NCBI GenBank assembly: GCA_021776915.1
Contig: JAIQZU010000067.1
Span: 1 to 37,935, forward strand
Reading direction: 5' to 3'
DNA: 37,935 bases
Origin: Candidatus Scalindua sp.
Lineage (GTDB): Bacteria; Planctomycetota; Brocadiia; Brocadiales; Scalinduaceae
Shown here: piece by piece, positions 32,172-37,935 of the stretch
How positions within the stretch are numbered: the first letter of the stretch is position 1
Layout of the letters: every line of letters begins with the position of its first letter
The notes under the pieces: generated by a model
The model's input: only the letters and a program-made list of their open reading frames with translations
What the model was told of the DNA's origin: nothing
Database searches by the model: none
Translations under genes and position numbers: made by a program

Positions 32172-34412
32172 ATGGATCTGAAATTTAAAAAGGTAATATT
32201 TCACGAAAACGAGATTCTTTTTGGCCGTGATTCTACACCGTTTATAACGGCTGTTGAGTTTGATAGCAACAATGTTGTGGAGATATTCTTTCGTAAAGGA
32301 AAGCAGGTCACATCAAAGAGAGAAGCCTTCAAGCCATTTATTTTCCTGGAAGATACTATATATATGGATGACTGGAATGGAACGTATGAGGCAAAGAGGC
32401 TTAAGGGAGAGGCATTTTATAAATACCTGATATGTCTGGACGATTGGGCGGATTTACAGAGGTTGTTGAAGTATTTTAAGAAAACTACAGGCGCAACTCC
32501 TGCAAGGCTGAACGCCCCTTTCTTTTATCTAAATGATCCTGTTCATCAATATCTTCTCGTTTCAGGACGCACACTTTTTAAGGAATTGCCATTTAATGAT
32601 CTGGCCAGGCTCCAGCTTGACATTGAGACATATTGTGCAGAGGGATATGAATTTTCAAATCCTCATAGAGAAGAAGACAGGATTACTGTGATATCTCTTT
32701 CAGACAGCAGCGGTTGGGAATATGCAATTTCAGGTAGAGAATATAGCGAGAAAGAGATGCTGGAGATTATGGTTGAACAGATAAATTTAAGAGATCCTGA
32801 TGTAATAGAGGGGCATAATATATTTAATTTTGATTTGACCTATATAGAGGCACGTGCCAGAAGGTTTAAAGTTCCTCTGGCTGTGGGACGCAACATGCAG
32901 AATCTCAAGTCTCACCCATCCCGTTTAAATATTGCAGAACGAACAATATCGTACAGGAAATATGAGGCGTATGGCCGTCACATTGTAGACACGTATTTAC
33001 TGGCACAGATGTATGATGTTACTGCGAGGAATCTGGAAAGCTACGGCCTGAAGAATATTGCCAGACACTTCAATGTTGCATCGCCGGAGAGGACGTACAT
33101 AGAACCGGATAAAATAAATTGGTATTATGATAACAAGCCGGATGAGCTTCTAAAATATGGAATGGATGACGTCAGAGAGACAAGGGCTATCAGCGAAATA
33201 CTGAGCCAGAGTTTTTATTACCAGACACGGATATTTCCGTATTCGTTCCAGAATGCTATTATAAGAGGTAATGCGACGAAGATAGATTCACTCTTCATAA
33301 GAGAATACATAAACTCAAATCACTCAATTCCGAAAACACCTCAAGCCAGAGAATATTCCGGCGGATATACTGATATATTTTACCAGGGGGTAGTTAAAAG
33401 GATTTTGTATTGCGATGTCCAATCATTGTACCCATCCATAATGTTAGCCTTTAAATATTTTCCGAAGGATGATGCGCTTAATATCTTTCGTTCGTTGTTA
33501 GAGGACCTGGTAGATTTCAGATTTAAGGCTAAGGAGATGGTAGCGGTTGCAGAGTCAAAGTCGGAAAAGATGTATTTTGATGCGCTGCAGGCCACTTTCA
33601 AGGTGCTTATAAATTCGTTTTACGGATATATGGGGTTTGCCTACGGCCACTTTAGTGATTTTGATAATGCAAATAAGGTAACGGAGAAGGGGAGAAGCAT
33701 TATTAAATCCATGATTCAATGGCTGGAGGGTAAAGATTGTAAAGTGATAGAGATTGATACTGACGGCATCTACTTTGTTCCATCGGATGGTATTAAAAAA
33801 AAGAAAGATGAGGAAGAGCTTATTAATGAGTTATCAAACGCACTTCCTGCAGGGATAAATCTTGAACTGGCCGGACGGTACAAGGCCATGTTCAGCTATA
33901 AGATTAAAAACTATGTACTCCTTGATTATGATGACAAGATAATTATCAAGGGATCTGGTCTGCGTTCCAGAGGTTTAGAACTCTTCCAACGCAAATTCAT
34001 GGAAGAGATGTTTCTTCACCTGCTTAAGGGAGAGAATAAGAAAGTAGATAATCTTCTGGAAAAGTACACTGATGATCTCATGAACCATAAGTGGGACAAG
34101 AAGATGTTTATCAAGACGGAAACTTTACAGGAGTCTCTTGCCACCTATACTGAGAAGATAAGTAAGAAGAAAAGAAGCGCTGCTGCCGCATACGAATTAG
34201 CTATTAAGTCAGAACGCAACCACCAGCCGGGTGACCAAATCTCCTATTATGTAATCGGTGATAAGAGCAGGGTAAGGGTGTTCGACAATTGTAAACTCGC
34301 TTCACAGTGGGACCATGAAAAACCGGATGAGAATATAGAATACTATAAGAAAAAGCTTATAACCCTGTACGATAAATTTAAGCCCTTCTTTATTGATGAA
34401 ACAGGGACATGA
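32172..34412 (+). CDS. Family B DNA polymerase with 3'-5' exonuclease domain (DNA polymerase II-like)
   Basis: This 746-residue protein has the family B layout: an N-terminal domain, a DEDD exonuclease domain (Exo I LDIETY with D150/E152, Exo II IEGHNIFNFDLTYIEAR, Exo III YGMDDVRETRAI), then the polymerase domain with motif A YCDVQSLYPSIM (Asp415), motif B KVLINSFYGYMGF and motif C IDTDGIYFV (D529-T-D531, with Gly where many have Ser). All catalytic acids are present, so it should be active as a proofreading repair or translesion polymerase. It is close to Pol II size (about 780). An AAGGAGGG lies 12-15 bp before the ATG, a rather long spacing. An octamer tandem repeat is directly upstream. 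Confidence 0.92.
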   Translation: MDLKFKKVIFHENEILFGRDSTPFITAVEFDSNNVVEIFFRKGKQVTSKREAFKPFIFLEDTIYMDDWNGTYEAKRLKGEAFYKYLICLDDWADLQRLLKYFKKTTGATPARLNAPFFYLNDPVHQYLLVSGRTLFKELPFNDLARLQLDIETYCAEGYEFSNPHREEDRITVISLSDSSGWEYAISGREYSEKEMLEIMVEQINLRDPDVIEGHNIFNFDLTYIEARARRFKVPLAVGRNMQNLKSHPSRLNIAERTISYRKYEAYGRHIVDTYLLAQMYDVTARNLESYGLKNIARHFNVASPERTYIEPDKINWYYDNKPDELLKYGMDDVRETRAISEILSQSFYYQTRIFPYSFQNAIIRGNATKIDSLFIREYINSNHSIPKTPQAREYSGGYTDIFYQGVVKRILYCDVQSLYPSIMLAFKYFPKDDALNIFRSLLEDLVDFRFKAKEMVAVAESKSEKMYFDALQATFKVLINSFYGYMGFAYGHFSDFDNANKVTEKGRSIIKSMIQWLEGKDCKVIEIDTDGIYFVPSDGIKKKKDEEELINELSNALPAGINLELAGRYKAMFSYKIKNYVLLDYDDKIIIKGSGLRSRGLELFQRKFMEEMFLHLLKGENKKVDNLLEKYTDDLMNHKWDKKMFIKTETLQESLATYTEKISKKKRSAAAAYELAIKSERNHQPGDQISYYVIGDKSRVRVFDNCKLASQWDHEKPDENIEYYKKKLITLYDKFKPFFIDETGT

Positions 34413-34435
34413 AAAATGCAGAGGATTTTGTATTA

Positions 34436-34522
34436 TGGTGCCAGAGGTGGGAGTTGAACCCACACCCCCTTGCGGGGACCGGATTTTGAGTCCGGCGCGT
34501 CTGCCAATTCCACCACTCTGGC
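34436..34522 (-). tRNA. tRNA-Leu (anticodon CAA)
   Basis: On the minus strand the sequence begins GCCAGAG and ends CTCTGGCACCA, so the acceptor stem pairs fully and CCA is encoded. The anticodon stem CCGGA/TCCGG holds the loop CTCAAAA, giving anticodon CAA. A long variable arm (CCCCGCAAGGGG) and GGTTCAACTCC in the T arm fit a class II leucine tRNA. The length of 87 nt is normal. Confidence 0.95.
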
Positions 34523-34524
34523 TG

Positions 34525-34640
34525 TTTTAATGCATAGGAAATTCAATGTTGATAACACTTCGACTTCGCTCAGTGTGACGTCATCCTGAGCGGAGTCGAA
34601 GGAGAGTCTTTTGTCGCTATAGAGACCTAACTTGATTTAG
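34525..34640. repeat. Composite repeat with palindromic core, copy 2
   Basis: The flanks are shared with 30464-30590 (TTTTAATGCATAGGAAATTC, TGTTGATAACA on the left; GACCTAACTTG on the right). The core differs: CTTCGACTTCGCTCAG paired with CTGAGCGGAGTCGAAG (about 34558-34601), a palindrome type seen in many bacterial genomes. Confidence 0.65.
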
Positions 34641-34690
34641 GGAGAACTTGCCAACCCATGTAAATCCATTCGGACTGGTATAGCGTCAGT

Positions 34691-34738
34691 CCTCTCTTTC
34701 GAGAGGACTCCAATACTGGAATCCTCTCGAAAGAGAGG
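34691..34738. repeat. Double palindrome, CCTCTCTTTCGAGAGG type
   Basis: The left arm CCTCTCTTTCGAGAGG + ACTCC and right arm GGAATCCTCTCGAAAGAGAG + G are inverted with one mismatch around AATACT, and each arm is itself a hairpin. A single copy lies at 35283-35303 and a variant at 31872-31892. Confidence 0.7.
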
Positions 34739-34777
34739 AACATGTCAATAAGTTAGTTATTGTAAGGAGCTATTTTG

Positions 34778-35248
34778 TTAAAACAACCTGTGACTTTTCC
34801 TTTTAGAAATTGGAGGCCCAAGTATCTCTGCAAAGATTACGGCATTCTTAAGGTTTTTTCCTGATAAAGTGTTTAATGGAAATTTTGCATGGTAAATGTC
34901 TGCCTTCTCAGCGCAAGGCGATTTCTGTTTCTCTTCATATTCTTTATCTAATGGCGAGTCGTGCTGACCAACCATTTCTTCACTTTCTGGTTCCGGGTCT
35001 GGCTCAACTCTATTTTCTAACAGTTCCGGTACTTTTTCCTCTGCTCTTCTTTGTCGCTCAGTCCTTGGTATTTCGATGCCAAGTATCTCTTCCAGATATC
35101 TGCCGAGTTTATCACGGTTTTCCTCTGTTTCATGCTCTGTATCTGACGTCCTGTCTGTAGAAGTGTCTGGTTTGTTTCTTGCCCGGTTTTTCAGGGCCGT
35201 AAATATTACAAAGATAATAATTATTATTGCCCAGACTAATTGTTCCAT
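34778..35248 (-). CDS. Hypothetical membrane-anchored protein with acidic linker
   Basis: This 156-residue protein has one N-terminal membrane helix (LVWAIIIIIFVIFTAL, about residues 4-19), a basic patch, then a long charged low-complexity linker rich in Glu, Asp and Pro (about 28-110). It ends in a conserved-looking segment LKNAVIFAEILGPPISKR. I recall similar LGPP-type endings in small proteins of planctomycetes and some other bacteria, without a known function. The cytoplasmic linker and tail would face inside if the N-terminus is outside. It lies downstream of floA on the same strand, with 197 bp of repeat-bearing sequence between, so co-transcription is possible but not shown. Confidence 0.65.
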   Translation of the reverse strand: MEQLVWAIIIIIFVIFTALKNRARNKPDTSTDRTSDTEHETEENRDKLGRYLEEILGIEIPRTERQRRAEEKVPELLENRVEPDPEPESEEMVGQHDSPLDKEYEEKQKSPCAEKADIYHAKFPLNTLSGKNLKNAVIFAEILGPPISKRKSHRLF

Positions 35249-35282
35249 TCCTGTTTCCTTTTAGTTATGTACACATGACTGG

Positions 35283-35303
35283 CCTCTCTTTCGAGAGGAT
35301 TCC
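35283..35303. repeat. Single palindrome, CCTCTCTTTCGAGAGG type
   Basis: CCTCTCTTTCGAGAGGATTC + C, identical to the inverted form of the right arm at 34718-34738. Confidence 0.7.
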
Positions 35304-35350
35304 AATTCAAACTTCCTGCCGGAATAGATTTTTTGTGGATTCGCTTTGCT

Positions 35351-35379
35351 TCCCCGGACAAAAGACGCCGAGGATTTTA
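35351..35379 (-). repeat. CCTCGGCG...GTCCGGGGA repeat, copy 3 (inverted)
   Basis: The reverse complement matches 26873-26907 almost exactly (CCTCGGCGTCTTTTGTCCGG). It lies in the space between floA and the small membrane protein gene. Confidence 0.7.
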
Positions 35380-35445
35380 ATCCATCCTACGCCTGTTCAA
35401 TCCTTCAATTCCTTAATCTTTTCATTTTAGACACTTATTCACTGA

Positions 35446-36474
35446 CTATGTCTTCGGAGTATCATCACTTGTTTTAGAAATAGAGGTTCTCATTTCTGTG
35501 TCTGCCTGAATATTTTTCAGATGGTAATAGTCCATTATTCCGAGGTTACCCTCCCTGAATGCCTGAGAAATTGCCTTTGGAATTTCGGCTTCTGCCAGAA
35601 CAACCTTTGCTCTGTTTTCTGCTACCAGGGCCGTCATTTCCTGCTCTCTCGCTACGGCCATTGCCCTGCGTTTTTCTGCCTCCGCCTGTGCTACTCTTTT
35701 ATCGGCCTCAGCTTGTGCGCCCTGAAGTTTGGCGCCAATATTTTCACCTACGTCAATGTCGGCAATATCGATGGATAATATCTCAAACGCAGTACCTGAA
35801 TCAAGGCCTTTTTCCAGTACTCTTTTTGATATTGAGTCGGGGTTTTCAAGTACCTTCTTATGTGTTTCTGCAGAGCCAATTGTGGTTACTATACCTTCGC
35901 CAACACGTGCAATTATGGTCTCTTCGGTAGCGCCGCCTACCAGGCGTTCAATGTTTGCCCTTACAGTCACTCGTGCCTTTGCCTTGAGCTGGATACCATC
36001 CATTGCTACCGCATCAATTGTTTGTCTTCCCTTGGTTGGGTCAGGACAATCGATTACCTTAGGATTAACGCTTGTTCTAACCGCGTCGAGAACATCCCTG
36101 CCTGCGAGATCTATCGCGCAAGCCATATCGAAACCAAGGTCAATCTTAGCCTTATCAGCCGCAATTAATGCCCTGATTACGTTAGGCACATTACCTCTAG
36201 CCAGGTAATGTGCTTCTAGTTGAGGGGTATCATAGTCTAAACCTGCCTTTTTGGCCATTATGCGTGAATCAACAATAATCCTTGCGTTAACGCGCCTGAA
36301 AGTCATTCCGATTAATTGTAAAAGTGCTACATTGGCGCCGGATGCTAATGCCTGTATATACAACCAACCATATTTAAATATTAAGAGAAGTAACAGAATT
36401 GAAATAATGGCAACAACTACAATACCAATCGTTAAGACTTCACTGGAAACGGCAAGTAAAGGTATATTAATCAT
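35446..36474 (-). CDS. floA: Flotillin-like protein FloA
   Basis: This 342-residue protein matches FloA (formerly YqfA/UPF0365). It has an N-terminal hydrophobic membrane insertion (about 13-38), then [42 protein letters not shown], the [31 protein letters not shown] core, and the long alanine/glutamate-rich helix [27 protein letters not shown] that drives oligomerisation, ending [18 protein letters not shown]. Flotillins organise functional membrane microdomains. A very good ribosome binding site (AAGGAGAG) lies 6 bp before the ATG. The gene follows the NfeD gene by 20 bp, the classic nfeD-floA operon order, so they are co-transcribed. Confidence 0.95.
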   Translation of the reverse strand: MINIPLLAVSSEVLTIGIVVVAIISILLLLLIFKYGWLYIQALASGANVALLQLIGMTFRRVNARIIVDSRIMAKKAGLDYDTPQLEAHYLARGNVPNVIRALIAADKAKIDLGFDMACAIDLAGRDVLDAVRTSVNPKVIDCPDPTKGRQTIDAVAMDGIQLKAKARVTVRANIERLVGGATEETIIARVGEGIVTTIGSAETHKKVLENPDSISKRVLEKGLDSGTAFEILSIDIADIDVGENIGAKLQGAQAEADKRVAQAEAEKRRAMAVAREQEMTALVAENRAKVVLAEAEIPKAISQAFREGNLGIMDYYHLKNIQADTEMRTSISKTSDDTPKT

Positions 36475-36494
36475 ATTTTCTCTCCTTCAATATT

Positions 36495-36956
36495 TCAGGT
36501 TTTTACGGGTTTAACAACTATTCTATTTCCCTTTACGTCTGTTACCTTAATCTTTGTGTTCTTTAATATCATTTCACCTTCTGAAATAACGTCTATCTTG
36601 TCACCATTGATATTTGCCGTTCCGGATGGCCTCAGTGTTGTAATGGCAAACCCTTCAGCTGATAATAAGCCGTCCAGTTTGTCTCTGGCAGATGAGAAAC
36701 CCTCTTCAGAAGCATTTACGGCAAATGTCTTAGTCAGTAGTTTATACCATGTTATAAAAAATACAGGAATAAAGCAAATGCCGATACCAAGTAAAATATA
36801 CCCCATTAAATTTGATACGTATAAAAAGGCGAATATTATACTTATAATTACACAGCCGGCGCCGCAAATCCCGATTATTGCTCCTGGAATGAACAGTTCT
36901 ATAGTTATTGCAGTTAACCCAATTATAAACAGTGTTATTATTCCTGATGTACTCAT
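36495..36956 (-). CDS. NfeD family membrane protein
   Basis: The start at 36956 (MSTSGIITLFIIGLTAITIELFIPG) is preferred because it matches where NfeD proteins normally begin; a longer frame from 37016 adds 20 atypical residues and has no better ribosome binding site. The 153-residue product has three or four membrane helices (about 5-22, 27-50, 53-78) and a C-terminal OB-fold (LRPSGTANINGDKIDVISEGEMI, KVTDVKGNRIVVKPV). NfeD proteins work with flotillins or with stomatin-like partners at the membrane. It sits between floA and the large NfeD/protease gene on the same strand, with a 15-bp inverted repeat around its 5' end. Confidence 0.88.
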   Translation of the reverse strand: MSTSGIITLFIIGLTAITIELFIPGAIIGICGAGCVIISIIFAFLYVSNLMGYILLGIGICFIPVFFITWYKLLTKTFAVNASEEGFSSARDKLDGLLSAEGFAITTLRPSGTANINGDKIDVISEGEMILKNTKIKVTDVKGNRIVVKPVKT

Positions 36957-37125
36957 AATAAGTTTAAAGTGCCTAAAGTTATAGTTAAAAATAACGTCTT
37001 TAATAAAAGGACGCATCTTCTGGTTGTAATTTTAGAATTCGGATATTCAGGAATTATTTGATTTTGTCGCAATATAGAAGCACCTCAACTTTAGGCACTT
37101 TAGCTCACTTCACACTTTAGTCACT

Positions 37126-37935
37126 TTATACAGTCTTCACCACTATTCTATTTCCTCTGATTTCTATTATCTCAACCGCTTGTCCTTTTGCAATAAATTC
37201 GCCATCAGTCACCACATCAAGTGTGCTATTGTTTACTTCTATTTTTCCTGTCGGGTGCAAAGCCGTTAATGCAATGCCCTTCGCGCCGGTCAAATCGCTT
37301 CCACCTGCCGGTTGAGATGTGACAACAAAACCGCCTTGAGAGGTCTCTGTAGCTGTTAATACTAAACGATTAAATAATGGCATACCAGGCATAAATTTAA
37401 ACAACAAGAAAACGGCAATTCCACTCCCGACAAGACTACACATTACGGTGAAAATATTCATTATAAATAGATCAACATCATAAGGAGTCCTCGGGATTGT
37501 AAAATCCTGAAACGATAAAATTGCTCCAACAAGTATTAAAATTATTCCGGATATTCCTGCAATACCAAAACCCGGAATTAGAAGTATTTCTACAGCGATC
37601 AGGGCAATACCCACAAAGAATATGATAATTTCAGGCGTCTCTGCCAGGCCAACAAGGTGCTTGCTCAAGAAAACGGTTGCGAGGCAAAGAATCCCAACTA
37701 TTCCGGGTAACCCGAAACCCGGGCTTTTGAACTCCATCCATAAGGCGGCCAATCCAATGCCAAGCAAGACAGGCGCTATTCTTCCTAAAAATCTTACCAT
37801 TTCTTCAGACCAGTTTGTTTCTAACAAAGTTGTTTCAACCTTGTCTATATTGAGATGTTTTAATAAACTTTTACGATCTTCTATAATTCCTTTTGCGAAC
37901 CGGTATTCATAAGCTTCTTTTGCATGCATGGTGAG
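37126..37935 (-). CDS. NfeD-type ClpP-class membrane protease, C-terminal part (N-terminus outside window)
   Basis: The frame remains open to the right edge; the ATG at 37927-37929 is preceded by in-frame codons reading Leu-Thr, matching the LLTMHAKEAYEYRFAKG junction that follows the ClpP-like protease domain in long NfeD proteins. The visible part therefore contains the end of the protease domain, a linker (SLLKHLNIDKVETT), four to five membrane helices (about residues 48-200 of the visible part) and the C-terminal OB-fold (ALHPTGKIEVNNSTLDVVTDGEFIAKGQAVEIIEIRGNRIVVKTV). The catalytic Ser and Lys lie outside the window. It is the first gene of the nfeD-nfeD-floA operon and likely cleaves membrane-associated substrates. 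Confidence 0.88.
   Translation of the reverse strand, partial: LTMHAKEAYEYRFAKGIIEDRKSLLKHLNIDKVETTLLETNWSEEMVRFLGRIAPVLLGIGLAALWMEFKSPGFGLPGIVGILCLATVFLSKHLVGLAETPEIIIFFVGIALIAVEILLIPGFGIAGISGIILILVGAILSFQDFTIPRTPYDVDLFIMNIFTVMCSLVGSGIAVFLLFKFMPGMPLFNRLVLTATETSQGGFVVTSQPAGGSDLTGAKGIALTALHPTGKIEVNNSTLDVVTDGEFIAKGQAVEIIEIRGNRIVVKTV

Noticed and set aside
34558-34601. Considered as a terminator of the tRNA-Leu gene
   Set aside because: It lies on the 5' side of the tRNA (the gene is on the minus strand), and the palindrome type is a common dispersed repeat.
35729-36208. 159-residue plus-strand ORF over floA
   Set aside because: Shadow of the floA coding sequence; composition follows the antisense of the alanine/glutamate-rich helix.

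Overview
The window reads as bacterial chromosome of low to moderate GC, most likely from a planctomycete of the anammox-related (Brocadiales-like) kind. That assignment is inference. It rests on a prepilin-type protein with an H-X9-DG motif (27980-28675), a FloA/NfeD/ClpP-class protease operon, a family B DNA polymerase, a PEP-CTERM/EpsH-type glycosyltransferase and abundant short intergenic repeats. No rRNA or single-copy marker is present to settle it.

Region 1 (1-21765, all + strand) is a long surface-glycan locus. It holds glycosyltransferases (GT2-type at 1212 and 7863, a truncated GT-A-like one at 2143, GT4-type at 5264, 11665, 17581 and 18882), an MsbA/PglK-like ABC exporter (3216), an O-antigen polymerase/ligase-like membrane protein (8892), three methyltransferase-type proteins (2, 427, 10423), three radical SAM proteins (6485, 12990, 14092), a CDP-paratose-2-epimerase-like SDR lacking the usual catalytic Tyr (15717), a sugar nucleotidyltransferase (16816), a small initiating phosphoglycosyl transferase (20097) and an exported protein with two carbohydrate-binding-like domains (20776). 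The block 12990-17541 (SPASM radical SAM, B12-type radical SAM, SDR, nucleotidyltransferase) is the best candidate for an undescribed system: a nucleotide-sugar pathway involving radical chemistry.

Region 2 (21766-27416) mixes small accessory genes (DUF4258/YgiT-type zinc finger pair, orphan AF2212-like antitoxin), a DegT-family aminotransferase (23100) and a PglF/WbpM-type 4,6-dehydratase (24883) with a graveyard of gene fragments and dispersed repeats. The dehydratase, aminotransferase, small sugar transferase and ABC flippase together resemble the bacillosamine-type (Pgl) pathway without its acetyltransferase.

Region 3 (27417-30406) holds a ComEA-like helix-hairpin-helix protein, the prepilin-like protein, a REP-associated tyrosine transposase bounded by 17-bp inverted repeats, and a membrane protein. 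Region 4 (30407-37935) holds an M20 amidohydrolase (-), a family B DNA polymerase (+), tRNA-Leu(CAA) (-), a small membrane-anchored protein (-), FloA, NfeD and the C-terminal part of an NfeD/ClpP-class protease (-). Its intergenic spaces carry a 136-bp MITE-like element, an octamer tandem repeat and several palindrome families. No CRISPR array or rRNA was seen.
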